Source: Pseudomonas sp. PB120
GTDB taxonomy: Bacteria; Pseudomonadota; Gammaproteobacteria; Pseudomonadales; Pseudomonadaceae
DNA: 64,000 nucleotides
Assembly: GCF_009761815.1 (NCBI RefSeq)
Contig: NZ_RWIN01000051.1
Location: forward strand, 248,001-312,000
Reading direction: 5' to 3'
In this document: positions 16,948-26,050 of the stretch, piece after piece
How the letters are laid out: each line of letters opens with the position of its first letter
Position numbering within the stretch: the first letter of the stretch is position 1
The notes under the pieces: model-generated
What the model was told of the DNA's origin: nothing
Database searches by the model: none
The model's input: the letters and a program-made list of their open reading frames with translations, nothing else
Made by a program: the position numbers and the translations under genes

Positions 16948-17523
16948 TCAGCCGAGCAACTCACTCATGGCAATAATCTGCTCCGCCACCTGAATCAGCT
17001 TCTGCTGGCGGCTCATGGCCTGGCGGCGCATCAGGGTGTAGGCCTCTTCCTCGTTGCAGTTTTTCATTTTCATCAGCAACCCCTTGGCCAGCTCGATGCG
17101 CTTGCGCTCCGCCAGTTGCTGATCGCGGGCATGCAGCTGGGCGCGCAAGGCCTGGTCGCTTTCGAAACGGGCCATGGCCACGTCGAGAATCGGCTGCAAG
17201 CGTTGTGCGTGAATGCCCTCGACGATGTAGGCACTGACCCCGGACTTGATCGCCTGGCGCATTACGCCGGGGTCATGCTCGTCGGTGAACATCACGATGG
17301 GCCGTGGCTGATCGCGGGTCACCAGCACCACTTGCTCCATGACATCGCGGCCCGGTGACTCGGTATCGATCAGAATCACATCCGGGCGCACCGTTTCGAC
17401 GCGCGCGGGCAGGTCGATGGTCAGGCCCGACTCATCGATCACCTCGAACCCGGCTTCGGTCAGGGCCGCTTTCAGGCGTCCGACCTTTTTCGCGGTGTCG
17501 TTGATCAGCAGAATACGCAACAT
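16948..17523 (-). CDS. nasT: ANTAR-domain antiterminator NasT
   Basis: A 191-residue response-regulator-like protein. An N-terminal pseudo-receiver carries VILIDTESPGRD at about 49-60. A short coiled linker leads to a C-terminal ANTAR RNA-binding domain (RKRIELAKGLLMKMKNCNEEEAYTLMRRQAMSRQQKLIQVAEQII). NasT binds paired hexaloop hairpins in leader RNA and blocks termination; NasS sequesters it when nitrate is absent. It starts 15 bases after nasS and is co-transcribed with it. Targets with the expected structure lie ahead of nirB, nasA and nasS in this window. Confidence 0.96.
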   Translation of the reverse strand: MLRILLINDTAKKVGRLKAALTEAGFEVIDESGLTIDLPARVETVRPDVILIDTESPGRDVMEQVVLVTRDQPRPIVMFTDEHDPGVMRQAIKSGVSAYIVEGIHAQRLQPILDVAMARFESDQALRAQLHARDQQLAERKRIELAKGLLMKMKNCNEEEAYTLMRRQAMSRQQKLIQVAEQIIAMSELLG

Positions 17524-17538
17524 ATTCGCAGGCTCCTG

Positions 17539-18750
17539 TCAGCGGCGGGCGAGCAGCGGCGAGCTGTCGCTCATGGCGTGCAGCTTGAAACTGCGCGCGT
17601 AGCCGGCTGGGTCCGAGCCATCCCAGATTTTGCCGTCGATCAACTGGCTGCTGCGCATCGGCGAACCCGAGGCGTCGATGCCGACCGCGCTGGCGGCCTC
17701 GCGGTACACCTCAAGCTGCTGCACCTGGCGGGCCACAGCGAGATAGTCCGGGTCATCGCGCAACAATCCCCAGCGGCGGAACTGGGTCATGAACCACATG
17801 CCGTCGGACAGGTAAGGAAAATTCACCGCGCCACCGCCATGGAAACGCAGCGCGTGCGGGTCCTGCCAGCGATTGCCGAGGCCGTCGGCGTAATCGCCCA
17901 GCAAGCGTGGTTCGATGCAGTCCAGCGGCGCATCGAGGTACTGCGGCGCGCTAAGCAATTGCGCGGTGCTTCGGCCGTTTTCAGTGCTGTCTTCGATAAA
18001 ACGGCTGGCTTGCAGAATTGCCATCACCAGCGCCCGGGCGGTGTTGGGGTATTGATCGACGAAGGCGCGGGTGCAACCGAGGACTTTTTCCGGGTGATCG
18101 GGCCAGAGGGTCTGGGTGGTCGCCAGGGTGAAGCCGAGGTTCTGCTTCACTGCGCTGGCCGCCCAAGGCTCACCGACACAGAAACCGTCAATGCGCCCGG
18201 CTTGCAGGTGCGCGACCATTTGCGGCGGCGGGACCACCACGCTCTCCACGTCCTGCAACGGATGAATGCCTTGGCTGGCCAGCCAGTAAAACAGCCACAT
18301 CGCATGGGTGCCGGTGGGGAAGGTCTGAGCGAAGGTGAGTTTTGAGCGACTTTGGTGCACGTGGCGATCCAGCGCCTCAGGACCGGTCACGCCCAAGGCC
18401 TGCAAGCCGTGGGAAAGGTTGATGCTCTGGCCGTTCTGGTTCAGGCCCATCAGCACCGACATGTCCGTCGGAGCCACGCCGCCGATGCCCAGGTGCACGG
18501 CGTAAATCAGGCCGTACAGGCTGTGGGCGGCGTCGAGTTCGCCGCTGACCAGTTTGTCCCGCAGATTGGCCCACGACGATTGGCGCTTGAGGTTCAGGGT
18601 CAGGCCGTAAGGCTGGGCGAACCCCTGCGTCGCGGCGACCACCACCGAAGCACAATCGCTCAGGGCCATGAAGCCGAGGTTGATGTCGGTCTTTTCCGGG
18701 GCATCGCTGCCGTTGACCCAGGCCAGCGGGCCGCTTGCGGTTTCAATCAT
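17539..18750 (-). CDS. nasS: Nitrate-sensing NrtA-like protein NasS
   Basis: 403 residues of the NrtA/NasS nitrate-binding fold (INLGFMALSDCASVVVA; ELDAAHSLYGLIYAVHLGIG; HAMWLFYWLASQGIHP). There is no signal peptide, so it is a cytoplasmic sensor rather than a transporter component. It binds NasT in the absence of nitrate. The ATG at 18750 has GGAAGG ten bases upstream; a nearer ATG at 18768 abuts the terminator U-run and lacks a site. Its own leader carries hexaloop hairpins and a terminator, suggesting autoregulation by NasT. Confidence 0.93.
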   Translation of the reverse strand: MIETASGPLAWVNGSDAPEKTDINLGFMALSDCASVVVAATQGFAQPYGLTLNLKRQSSWANLRDKLVSGELDAAHSLYGLIYAVHLGIGGVAPTDMSVLMGLNQNGQSINLSHGLQALGVTGPEALDRHVHQSRSKLTFAQTFPTGTHAMWLFYWLASQGIHPLQDVESVVVPPPQMVAHLQAGRIDGFCVGEPWAASAVKQNLGFTLATTQTLWPDHPEKVLGCTRAFVDQYPNTARALVMAILQASRFIEDSTENGRSTAQLLSAPQYLDAPLDCIEPRLLGDYADGLGNRWQDPHALRFHGGGAVNFPYLSDGMWFMTQFRRWGLLRDDPDYLAVARQVQQLEVYREAASAVGIDASGSPMRSSQLIDGKIWDGSDPAGYARSFKLHAMSDSSPLLARR

Positions 18751-18768
18751 CGCGTAAACACCTTCCAT

Positions 18769-18821
18769 AAAAAAACGCCGTACCGGGCGGCTTGCCAGAG
18801 CAAGGCCGGGTGACGACGCCA
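18769..18821 (-). terminator. Attenuator terminator ahead of nasS
   Basis: A G/C-rich hairpin with internal bulges, ending in seven T on the minus strand, 18 bases before the nasS ATG. Confidence 0.75.
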
Positions 18822-18854
18822 TTGTCCTTCCACTCATCCCGTCGTTGGCATGAG
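18769..18854 (-). promoter_or_regulatory. nasS leader: two hexaloop hairpins plus attenuator
   Basis: Minus strand: CUCAUGCC-AACGAC-GGGAUGAG (18833-18854, one G.G mismatch), six bases, GAC-AAUGGC-GUC (18815-18826), then a terminator using GGCGUCGU...ACGGCG with seven U (18769-18821). Both loops have A1 and G4. The arrangement matches the nasA leader. Confidence 0.8.
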
Positions 18855-18872
18855 CGCTGATGACAATGCCAG

Positions 18873-18888
18873 TGCAAGGCTGATGCCA
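18873..18888 (-). promoter_or_regulatory. Sigma-54 promoter for nasS-nasT
   Basis: Minus strand TGGCAT-N5-TTGCA, an almost perfect sigma-54 site. The expected start is about 8 bases before the first hexaloop hairpin. Confidence 0.82.
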
Positions 18889-18935
18889 GCCCGGGGGCCA
18901 AGGCAAAATGGTCGCCTGTCGCTGGCAACCCCGGC

Positions 18936-18941
18936 TATAAT
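18936..18941 (+). promoter_or_regulatory. Likely -10 box for pyrD
   Basis: A perfect TATAAT, 38 bases before the pyrD ATG and divergent from the nasS promoter. The -35 region is not clear. Confidence 0.5.
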
Positions 18942-18978
18942 CGCCGCCACTTTTCGTAGCCCAGAGTCAAACCCGCCC

Positions 18979-19998
18979 ATGTACACCCTGGCCCGTCAGC
19001 TGTTGTTCAAACTATCCCCGGAAACCTCCCACGATCTGTCCCTGGACCTGATCGGCGCGGGCGGGCGTTTGGGCCTCAACGGCTTGTTGTGCAAGGCCCC
19101 GGCGAAAATGCCGGTGAGCGTCATGGGCCTGGAGTTTCCGAACCCTGTGGGGCTGGCGGCGGGCCTGGACAAGAACGGCGCAGCCATCGACGGTTTCGCC
19201 CAGCTGGGTTTTGGTTTTGTCGAAATCGGCACCATCACTCCGCGCCCACAACCGGGCAACCCGAAACCACGGATTTTCCGTCTGCCGGAAGCCGAGGCGA
19301 TCATTAATCGCATGGGGTTCAACAACCTCGGTGTCGATCACCTGCTGGCCCGCGTCGCCGCCGCCAAGTACAAAGGTGTGCTGGGCATCAACATCGGCAA
19401 GAACTTCGACACCCCGGTTGAGCGAGCGGTCGATGACTACCTCATCTGCCTGGACAAAGTGTACGCCCACGCCAGTTACGTGACGGTCAACGTCAGTTCG
19501 CCGAATACGCCGGGCCTGCGCAGCCTGCAATTTGGCGATTCGCTCAAGCAATTGCTGGCCGACCTGGCCACCCGCCGGGCTGAATTGGCGCTGCGCCACG
19601 GCAAACATGTTCCGCTGGCGATCAAGATCGCGCCAGACATGACCGACGAAGAAACCGCTCAGGTGGCCCAGGCACTGATTGAAACCGGGATGGACGCGGT
19701 CATCGCGACCAACACCACCCTGAGTCGTGTCGGCGTTGAAGGCATGGAGCATGGCGACGAGGCGGGCGGCCTGTCCGGCGCACCGGTTCGCGACAAGAGC
19801 ACCCACACCGTCAAGGTGCTGGCCTCGGAGCTGGCCGGCCGTCTGCCGATTATCGCCGTGGGCGGGATTACCGAAGGCAAGCACGCGGCCGAGAAAATCG
19901 CGGCGGGTGCGAGCCTGGTGCAGCTTTATTCCGGCTTTATCTATAAGGGGCCGGCGTTGATTCGCGAGTCCGTCGACGCCATCGCGGCCCTGCGCTAG
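18979..19998 (+). CDS. pyrD: Dihydroorotate dehydrogenase (quinone), class 2
   Basis: 339 residues, family length. An N-terminal membrane-associating segment ([20 protein letters not shown]) precedes the FMN barrel with [33 protein letters not shown] (catalytic Ser) and [10 protein letters not shown], ending in AVGGITEG and [10 protein letters not shown]. It oxidises dihydroorotate to orotate with ubiquinone at the inner membrane in pyrimidine synthesis. The ATG at 18979 is the start; the longer upstream frame lies across the promoter region. Confidence 0.96.
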   Translation: MYTLARQLLFKLSPETSHDLSLDLIGAGGRLGLNGLLCKAPAKMPVSVMGLEFPNPVGLAAGLDKNGAAIDGFAQLGFGFVEIGTITPRPQPGNPKPRIFRLPEAEAIINRMGFNNLGVDHLLARVAAAKYKGVLGINIGKNFDTPVERAVDDYLICLDKVYAHASYVTVNVSSPNTPGLRSLQFGDSLKQLLADLATRRAELALRHGKHVPLAIKIAPDMTDEETAQVAQALIETGMDAVIATNTTLSRVGVEGMEHGDEAGGLSGAPVRDKSTHTVKVLASELAGRLPIIAVGGITEGKHAAEKIAAGASLVQLYSGFIYKGPALIRESVDAIAALR

Positions 19999-20030
19999 AG
20001 GCTGATCAGAACCTTGCGCTGAGGGTTATT

Positions 20031-20161
20031 GTGGCGAGGGAGCTTGCTCCCACTCGGCTGCGTAGCAGTCGTGAACCCTGTAACCACGTTTCGCCTGACG
20101 CACCTGATTGGTAGCTTTTGGGGCCGCTCCGCAGCCCCGCGGGAGCAAGCTCCCTCGCCAC
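20031..20161. repeat. REPIN, GTGGCGAGGGAGC type
   Basis: Two inverted REP copies 130 bases apart, downstream of pyrD and facing the convergent rmf terminator. Confidence 0.85.
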
Positions 20162-20198
20162 AAAAGCAGCATTGATGCAGCAGATTTTTTACAGGCAT

Positions 20199-20225
20199 AA
20201 AAAAGGGCTCCTTTAAAGGAGCCCC
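20199..20225 (-). terminator. rmf terminator
   Basis: On the minus strand GGGCTCC-TTTAAA-GGAGCCC followed by six T, about 90 bases after the rmf stop. Confidence 0.88.
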
Positions 20226-20316
20226 TGGGCCGGAGCCCGCCGTCCGGATGGGACGTGCGTGGTTAATGTATTCAGTCAGTCATCAGATTATCGTGTCGGA
20301 GTGTTAAGCCCTGTCA

Positions 20317-20532
20317 TTAGCCGACGGCGTGAAGTTCGTTGAGTCTGTGTATACCCGCAGTGCCGGTCATACCGTCCCAGTTGTCGCCGCGTCCTTCTCG
20401 CCAGCCGTTAATCCAGGCTTGGCGTACTGACGGTAGAGTAAATGGGCAAAGCTCACGGGATTTGCCACCAACGCCATATTGATATCCGCGCAAAAATGCT
20501 CTTTCCAACGGATCACGCTTAAGTCTTCTCAT
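20317..20532 (-). CDS. rmf: Ribosome modulation factor RMF
   Basis: A 71-residue basic protein with the RMF signature: MRRLKRDPLERAFLRGYQYG, then CPFTLPSVRQAWINGWREGR and DNWDG. RMF dimerises 70S ribosomes into inactive 100S particles in stationary phase. The ATG at 20532 has GAGGGC before it. The gene has a structured leader and its own terminator and is transcribed alone, opposite to rlmKL. Length is typical for pseudomonads, which are longer than E. coli RMF. Confidence 0.96.
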   Translation of the reverse strand: MRRLKRDPLERAFLRGYQYGVGGKSRELCPFTLPSVRQAWINGWREGRGDNWDGMTGTAGIHRLNELHAVG

Positions 20533-20571
20533 AGGGTGTTGCCCTCACTTGTTGACTGTATGTATCGCGTC

Positions 20572-20634
20572 GACCTCAATCGAGGTCTGGCAGAAATGTC
20601 TGCCGCTGGCGGCTCGCTGCCGGCGTGGCGAGCC
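20572..20634 (-). ncRNA. Structured rmf leader (rmf RNA motif candidate)
   Basis: Three consecutive hairpins on the minus strand: GGCTCG...CGAGCC (20611-20634), GGCAGA-CATT-TCTGCC (20589-20604) and GACCTC-GATT-GAGGTC (20572-20587). They lie 40-100 bases before the rmf ATG. A conserved rmf 5' UTR motif has been described in Pseudomonas; matching this one to that model is inference. Confidence 0.65.
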
Positions 20635-20639
20635 AAGGT

Positions 20640-21062
20640 GTTGACGTCCGTTGTGGCGCCAACCTGTGTTGAGTTCTAACCAATGCGTCACATCGAGGGA
20701 ATGATCGTTTTGTCATAAGGACGTAACCATTAAGGTGGTATGGCCATAAGTAACAGGATGCTTACAGCGCCTTTATTAGCCAAACCCCGGTATGATCGGC
20801 CCCGCGCTGGATGATGGGGTTAATCCCTTAGTGAGAATGCCTCCCGTTGCACTGGGGGACTATTCGACGAAGGGTCGACTTATGACATTTTGTTGCATCA
20901 ACTTTTTTATCTGTCCTTGCATCTAAGCTCATTTAACCCGAGCAGCAGGGGTGGAACGGCACACCTTCGTGCCACGCGGGCGCTCTTCAAGAAAAGCGCC
21001 TGATTGAAAACCGGACCGGCAATGCGTTGCCCGTTCACTCAGCCAAAGGCTTTGAAATCCCA
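20640..21062 (+). other. Intergenic region and 5' leader of rlmKL
   Basis: No gene is seen. The region must hold the rmf promoter (minus) and the rlmKL promoter (plus). Small hairpins are visible at 20864-20878 (TCGAC/GTCGA), 20957-20972 (GGCAC/GTGCC) and about 20979-21001 (GGCGCT/AGCGCC), so the rlmKL leader is probably structured. No function can be assigned. Confidence 0.45.
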
Positions 21063-23324
21063 ATGTCCGATCAATTCGAAATCTTCCTCACCTGCCCCAA
21101 AGGCCTTGAAGGCCTGCTCATCGAGGAAGCCGTCGGGCTTGGCCTTGAAGAAGCGCGTGAACACACCTCTGCCGTGCGCGGCATGGCCACCATGGAAACC
21201 GCTTATCGCCTGTGCCTGTGGTCGCGCCTGGCGAACCGGGTATTGCTGGTGCTCAAGCGCTTCCCGATGAAAGACGCCGAAGACCTGTACCACGGCGTGC
21301 TCGATATCGAGTGGCAAGACCACATGCTCAACGATGGCACCCTGGCCGTCGAGTTCAGCGGTCATGGCTCGGGCATCGACAACACCCACTTCGGCGCCTT
21401 GAAAGTTAAAGACGCCATCGTCGACAAACTGCGCACGCCGCAAGGCGACCGTCCGTCAATCGACAAACTCAATCCGGACCTGCGCATTCACCTGCGCCTG
21501 GACCGTGGCGAAGCGATCCTGTCCCTCGACCTGTCCGGCCACAGCCTGCACCAGCGCGGTTACCGCCTGCAGCAAGGCGCGGCGCCGCTGAAGGAAAACC
21601 TTGCGGCCGCCATCCTGATCCGTTCGGGCTGGCCGCGCATTGCAGCCGAAGGCGGCGCGCTGGCTGACCCGATGTGCGGTGTGGGGACGTTCCTCGTCGA
21701 AGCGGCGATGATCGCCGCCGATATGGCACCGAACCTGCGTCGCGAACAATGGGGCTTCACCGCGTGGCTCGGTCACGTCCCTGCGCTGTGGAAAAAACTT
21801 CACGAAGAAGCCAGCGAGCGTGCTGCGGCCGGTCTGGCCAAGCCACCGCTGTGGATTCGCGGTTACGAAGCGGACCCGCGCCTGATTCAACCGGGCCGCA
21901 ACAACGTAGAGCGCGCCGGCCTGAGCGAGTGGATCAAGATTTACCAGGGCGAAGTCGGCACATTCGAGCCACGCCCGGACCAGAACCAGAAAGGCCTGGT
22001 CATCTGCAACCCGCCCTACGGCGAGCGTCTGGGTGACGAGGCGAGCTTGCTCTACCTCTACCAGAACCTCGGCGAGCGCCTGCGTCAGGCCTGCCTGAAC
22101 TGGGAAGCCGCGGTCTTTACCGGCGCGCCGGACCTGGGCAAGCGCATGGGCATCCGCAGCCACAAACAGTATTCGTTCTGGAACGGCGCCTTGCCGTGCA
22201 AATTGCTGCTGATCAAGGTCACCCCGGATCAGTTCGTCACCGGCGAACGTCGCACCCCGGAACAACGTCAGGTCGAGCGCGAGCAGGCGGAGTACGATCA
22301 GGCGCCAAACGAGCCACAGGAACGCCAGTACAACAAGAACGGCAACCCGATCAAACCGGTACCGGTGGTCGTCGAGCAACCGCGCTTGAGTGAAGGCGGG
22401 CAGATGTTCGCCAACCGTTTGCAGAAAAACCTGAAAGCATTGGGCAAATGGGTCAAACGTGAAGGCATCGACTGCTATCGTGTGTATGACGCCGACATGC
22501 CCGAGTATTCCATGGCCATCGACCTGTATCACGATTGGGTTCACGTCCAGGAATATGCGGCACCGAAATCCATCGATCCGGAAAAAGCCTCGGCACGCAT
22601 GTTCGACGCGCTGGCGGCCATTCCGCAGGCCTTGAACATCGACAAGAGCCGGGTGGTGGTCAAGCGTCGCGAGCGTCAGAGCGGCACCAAGCAGTACGAA
22701 CGCCAGGCGGCGCAGGGCAAGTTCGTCGAGGTCAACGAAGGCGGCGTGAAGCTGCTGGTGAACCTCACCGACTACCTCGACACCGGGCTGTTCCTCGATC
22801 ACCGGCCGATGCGCATGCGGATTCAGAAAGAGGCGGCCGGCAAGCGCTTCCTCAACCTGTATAGCTACACCGCGACCGCCAGTGTTCACGCAGCCAAGGG
22901 CGGCGCGCGCAGCACCACCAGCGTCGACTTGTCGAAAACCTATCTGGACTGGGCGCGTCGCAACCTGTCGTTGAACGGTTTCTCGGACAAGAACCGCCTG
23001 GAGCAGGGCGATGTGATGGTCTGGCTCGATGCCTGCCGTGACGAATTCGACCTGATCTTCATCGATCCGCCGACGTTCTCCAACTCCAAGCGCATGGAAG
23101 GGATCTTCGACGTACAGCGCGACCAGGTGCAATTGATCGACCTGGCCATGGCGCGTCTGGCACCGGGTGGGGTGTTGTACTTCTCCAACAACTTCCGCAA
23201 GTTCGAACTGGAGCCCAACCTCGCCGAGCGTTACGCGGTCGAGGAAATCACCGCCCAGACCATCGATCCGGATTTTGCCCGTAATGGCAAGATCCACCGC
23301 GCCTGGAAAATCACGGCCCGTTGA
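21063..23324 (+). CDS. rlmL: Bifunctional 23S rRNA methyltransferase RlmKL
   Basis: A 753-residue fusion. The N-terminal THUMP and RlmL domain has DPMCGVGTFLVEAAM and the catalytic NPPYGERLGD. The C-terminal RlmK domain has FLNLYSYTATASVHAAKGGA and FIDPPTFSNSKRM. It forms m2G2445 and m7G2069 in 23S rRNA. The ATG at 21063 gives the conserved MSDQFEIFLTCPKGLEGLL N-terminus; the in-frame codon at 21027 is not needed. The site before the start is weak. The downstream REPIN begins 10 bases after the stop. Confidence 0.95.
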   Translation: MSDQFEIFLTCPKGLEGLLIEEAVGLGLEEAREHTSAVRGMATMETAYRLCLWSRLANRVLLVLKRFPMKDAEDLYHGVLDIEWQDHMLNDGTLAVEFSGHGSGIDNTHFGALKVKDAIVDKLRTPQGDRPSIDKLNPDLRIHLRLDRGEAILSLDLSGHSLHQRGYRLQQGAAPLKENLAAAILIRSGWPRIAAEGGALADPMCGVGTFLVEAAMIAADMAPNLRREQWGFTAWLGHVPALWKKLHEEASERAAAGLAKPPLWIRGYEADPRLIQPGRNNVERAGLSEWIKIYQGEVGTFEPRPDQNQKGLVICNPPYGERLGDEASLLYLYQNLGERLRQACLNWEAAVFTGAPDLGKRMGIRSHKQYSFWNGALPCKLLLIKVTPDQFVTGERRTPEQRQVEREQAEYDQAPNEPQERQYNKNGNPIKPVPVVVEQPRLSEGGQMFANRLQKNLKALGKWVKREGIDCYRVYDADMPEYSMAIDLYHDWVHVQEYAAPKSIDPEKASARMFDALAAIPQALNIDKSRVVVKRRERQSGTKQYERQAAQGKFVEVNEGGVKLLVNLTDYLDTGLFLDHRPMRMRIQKEAAGKRFLNLYSYTATASVHAAKGGARSTTSVDLSKTYLDWARRNLSLNGFSDKNRLEQGDVMVWLDACRDEFDLIFIDPPTFSNSKRMEGIFDVQRDQVQLIDLAMARLAPGGVLYFSNNFRKFELEPNLAERYAVEEITAQTIDPDFARNGKIHRAWKITAR

Positions 23325-23333
23325 CACAAAGCA

Positions 23334-23435
23334 CTGTAGGAGCGAGCTTGCTCGCGATGAACCCGAGAGCGCCGCGTATATTCAGAAAGCGCGCGTTATC
23401 GTTGTCCTCCATCGCGAGCAAGCTCGCTCCTACAG
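23334..23435. repeat. REPIN, GTAGGAGCGAGC type (near-copy of 28155-28256)
   Basis: Inverted REPs at both ends and a spacer with ATTCAGAAAGCGCGCGTTAT, which is almost identical to the one 4.8 kb downstream. Confidence 0.9.
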
Positions 23436-23528
23436 GCTTCTTTCAGTACTGGTCAAATTAGTGGCTAATAGCTATAACTCACACAGGGCCAAAGGGCTTT
23501 CCCGCACCTGGCGTTTTGAGTTGCGTTT

Positions 23529-25934
23529 ATGTCGTTGCACGCCGTGCGCCCTAAGATCCTGGGGTTTATCAGAGAAGATGTTTCGGCCTGGCTGGTCGCG
23601 CTACTGGTATTAATTGTCGGTGGCATACTCACGGCTTTATTGGCCTGGTCGACGCTGAATCTGTTTCATCATCAATTGCGGCAACGTTTCCAACTGCTGG
23701 CCAGTGAACGTTACAGCCGTATCGAAGAACGCTTCGAAGATCAGGAGCAGCGCCTCGATGGCTTGCGCCGGTTCTTCGCCAATTCCGACTCGGTTTCCCG
23801 GGAAGAATTCGACGGGTACACCCGACCTTTATTGCACCGGACTCAAGCCTATTCCTTCGCCCAGCGGGTGAGTCGTGGCGAACGCGAGGCTTTCGAGCGC
23901 CGGGTACGGGATGAAGGGTTGCCTGATTTCACGGTTCGCGAACTGAACGGCGATGGCCAGCTGCAACTGGCGGCCGAGCGCGATGAGTACGTGGCGGTGC
24001 TGTACAGCCAGACGCAAAGCAAACTCGGGTCGCCGCTGGGCTACGACTTGCTGGCTCAACCCCTGCGCCGTTCCACCCTTGAACGCGCCGACGAAAATGA
24101 CGGACTGGCGGTCTCGCAACCGATGCATCTGGTCAGTATCGAGCCGGCGTTTGCCCGAGGGGTGCTGCTGGTGGCGCCGGTCATGCTCCAGCATCGCGAC
24201 AGCTCGCCAGCGGCGACGAACAAGCCGTTCGGGTACGTGATGGCGGTAATCAGCATGCGCCAGTTGCTGGCGGACGGGCTGCCGGAGGCCGGCCATGATT
24301 ACCTGTCGGTGCGCATCCTCGACCTGTCCACCAACGATCAGCACGAAGTCCTGTATGAATCTCCCAATCCACCGGCGCTCAGTGAATTGTCCGCGACCCG
24401 GCTCCTGCGCCTTGCCGACCATAACTATCAGGTAGACATCCAGCCGAGCGAGGCTTTCCTGCAGGCCAACCACTCTTCGGTGAGCAGCTTGGTGGTGTTG
24501 GGCGGCTTGCTCAGTCTGATGCTCAGTGCCTTGTTGTATGTGCTGGCCAGTCAGCGCCAGAGGGCACTGAAGATGGTCGAGCAGCGGACCCAGGAGCTGC
24601 GCGCCCGCGAGCAGGAATTGCGCGGTACCCATGGCCAGCTGCGCGGCGTGCTCAATGCCGCGACCCAGGTCGCGATCATTGCCACCGACCTGCGCGGCAT
24701 CATCAGCACCTTCAATGCCGGCGCCGAGCAGATGCTCGGGTATTCCAGCGCGGAGGTGGTGGGGCACATGACGCTGGAAAACCTGCATTTACCCCGAGAA
24801 CTCGCCGCCCGCTCGGCGGAGTTGAGCGCTCGATACGGCAAATCGATCCCGACCTGCCAGGCCATGCTGGTCGAGGGCGGCCTGGAGGGAGGTCACGAAG
24901 CGCGGGAATGGACGCTGGTGCGCAGTGATGGCAGCCATCTGATGGTGAACATGCTGGCAACCCCGGTCCTTGATGAACAAGGCCTGTGGGTCGGTCATCT
25001 GGCGATCTGTATCGACATTACCGAGCGCAAGCGGGTCTACGAGGCCTTGGCCGCGCGCGACCTGCTGCTGAAAAAGCTCAGCGCCCATGTGCCCGGCGGG
25101 ATCTACCAGTTCAAGATGGCGTTCGATGGCCGTTTTAGTGTGATCTATGCCAGCGATGGTATCCGCGAAATCTACGAACTCGAGCCGGACGTGCTGCTGC
25201 TCAATGCCGAGGCGATTTTCACGCGGATTCATCCCCAGGACTCGCCCCGGGTCCGAGCTTCGATCCGGGCCTCGGCGGACACCCTCAGCCCCTGGCGCGA
25301 GGAATACCGGGTGCAGTTGCCTCTGCGGGGGCTGCGCTGGGTCCGTGGCGAGGCGACGCCGGAGGAACAACCGGGTGGCGACGTGCTCTGGCACGGTTAT
25401 ATCTCGGACATTTCCGACCTGAAACGGGTAGAGGAAGAACTGCGGGCTTTGTCGGTGACCGATTCCCTGACCGGCATTCACAACCGCCGTTATTTCCAGG
25501 AGCGCCTGACCACCGAAATGACGCGGGTCGAGCGCGGTGGCGGTGAACTGTCGGTGATCATGCTCGATATCGACCATTTCAAGCGCATCAACGACCAGCA
25601 CGGCCACGCGGTGGGGGACCGGGTGTTGCAGGCGGTGTGTGAGCGTATCGGTCATCGACTGCGACGCACCGACGTGTTCTGTCGTCTGGGCGGCGAAGAG
25701 TTCATGGTGCTGTGCCCGGACATTGACGGCCAACAGGCGCATGTCCTGGCGCTGCAGCTGTGGCAATCCTTGCGCAGTTCACCGATCGATGGCGTCGGCG
25801 TGGTCACCGCGAGTTTCGGGATCGCCAGCTGGCGTGTCGGCGAAGGCGCGGATGCGCTGCTGCTGCGGGCGGACTCGGGGGTTTATGCGGCGAAGCAGAA
25901 CGGACGGGACCGGGTTGAAGGGGAGATGAGTTAA
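23529..25934 (+). CDS. Membrane diguanylate cyclase with CHASE, PAS and GGDEF domains
   Basis: 801 residues. A helix at about 18-44, a periplasmic CHASE-like domain (FAQRVSRGEREAFERRV; FARGVLLVAPVM) and a second helix at about 319-339 lead to two PAS domains (about 375-500 and 515-625) and a C-terminal GGDEF domain. RLGGEEF near residue 721 is an intact active site. An RxxD (RRTD) five residues before it is an inhibitory c-di-GMP site, so an active, feedback-inhibited cyclase is expected. No EAL domain. The signal sensed is unknown. It stands alone between two REPINs. Confidence 0.92.
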   Translation: MSLHAVRPKILGFIREDVSAWLVALLVLIVGGILTALLAWSTLNLFHHQLRQRFQLLASERYSRIEERFEDQEQRLDGLRRFFANSDSVSREEFDGYTRPLLHRTQAYSFAQRVSRGEREAFERRVRDEGLPDFTVRELNGDGQLQLAAERDEYVAVLYSQTQSKLGSPLGYDLLAQPLRRSTLERADENDGLAVSQPMHLVSIEPAFARGVLLVAPVMLQHRDSSPAATNKPFGYVMAVISMRQLLADGLPEAGHDYLSVRILDLSTNDQHEVLYESPNPPALSELSATRLLRLADHNYQVDIQPSEAFLQANHSSVSSLVVLGGLLSLMLSALLYVLASQRQRALKMVEQRTQELRAREQELRGTHGQLRGVLNAATQVAIIATDLRGIISTFNAGAEQMLGYSSAEVVGHMTLENLHLPRELAARSAELSARYGKSIPTCQAMLVEGGLEGGHEAREWTLVRSDGSHLMVNMLATPVLDEQGLWVGHLAICIDITERKRVYEALAARDLLLKKLSAHVPGGIYQFKMAFDGRFSVIYASDGIREIYELEPDVLLLNAEAIFTRIHPQDSPRVRASIRASADTLSPWREEYRVQLPLRGLRWVRGEATPEEQPGGDVLWHGYISDISDLKRVEEELRALSVTDSLTGIHNRRYFQERLTTEMTRVERGGGELSVIMLDIDHFKRINDQHGHAVGDRVLQAVCERIGHRLRRTDVFCRLGGEEFMVLCPDIDGQQAHVLALQLWQSLRSSPIDGVGVVTASFGIASWRVGEGADALLLRADSGVYAAKQNGRDRVEGEMS

Positions 25935-25946
25935 GCGGGGCTAGAT

Positions 25947-26034
25947 GTGGGAGCGAGCCTGCTCGCGATAGCGGTCTGTCAGTCACATCGATGTTGGATG
26001 TGCTGACTTGATCGCGAGCAGGCTCACTCCCACA
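25947..26034. repeat. REPIN, GTGGGAGCGAGCCTGCTCGC type
   Basis: Inverted REPs of a further subfamily in the gap between the convergent cyclase and dacB genes. No other terminator is visible in that gap. Confidence 0.88.
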
Positions 26035-26050
26035 TTGGAGCTGTGGAGTT

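Noticed and set aside
18750..18768. ATG at 18768 as the nasS start
   Set aside because: It directly follows the terminator U-run without room for a ribosome site, while GGAAGG is placed properly for ATG 18750.
20820..20900. Riboswitch before rlmKL
   Set aside because: Small hairpins are present, but no known riboswitch core could be recognised and the gene has no metabolite link.
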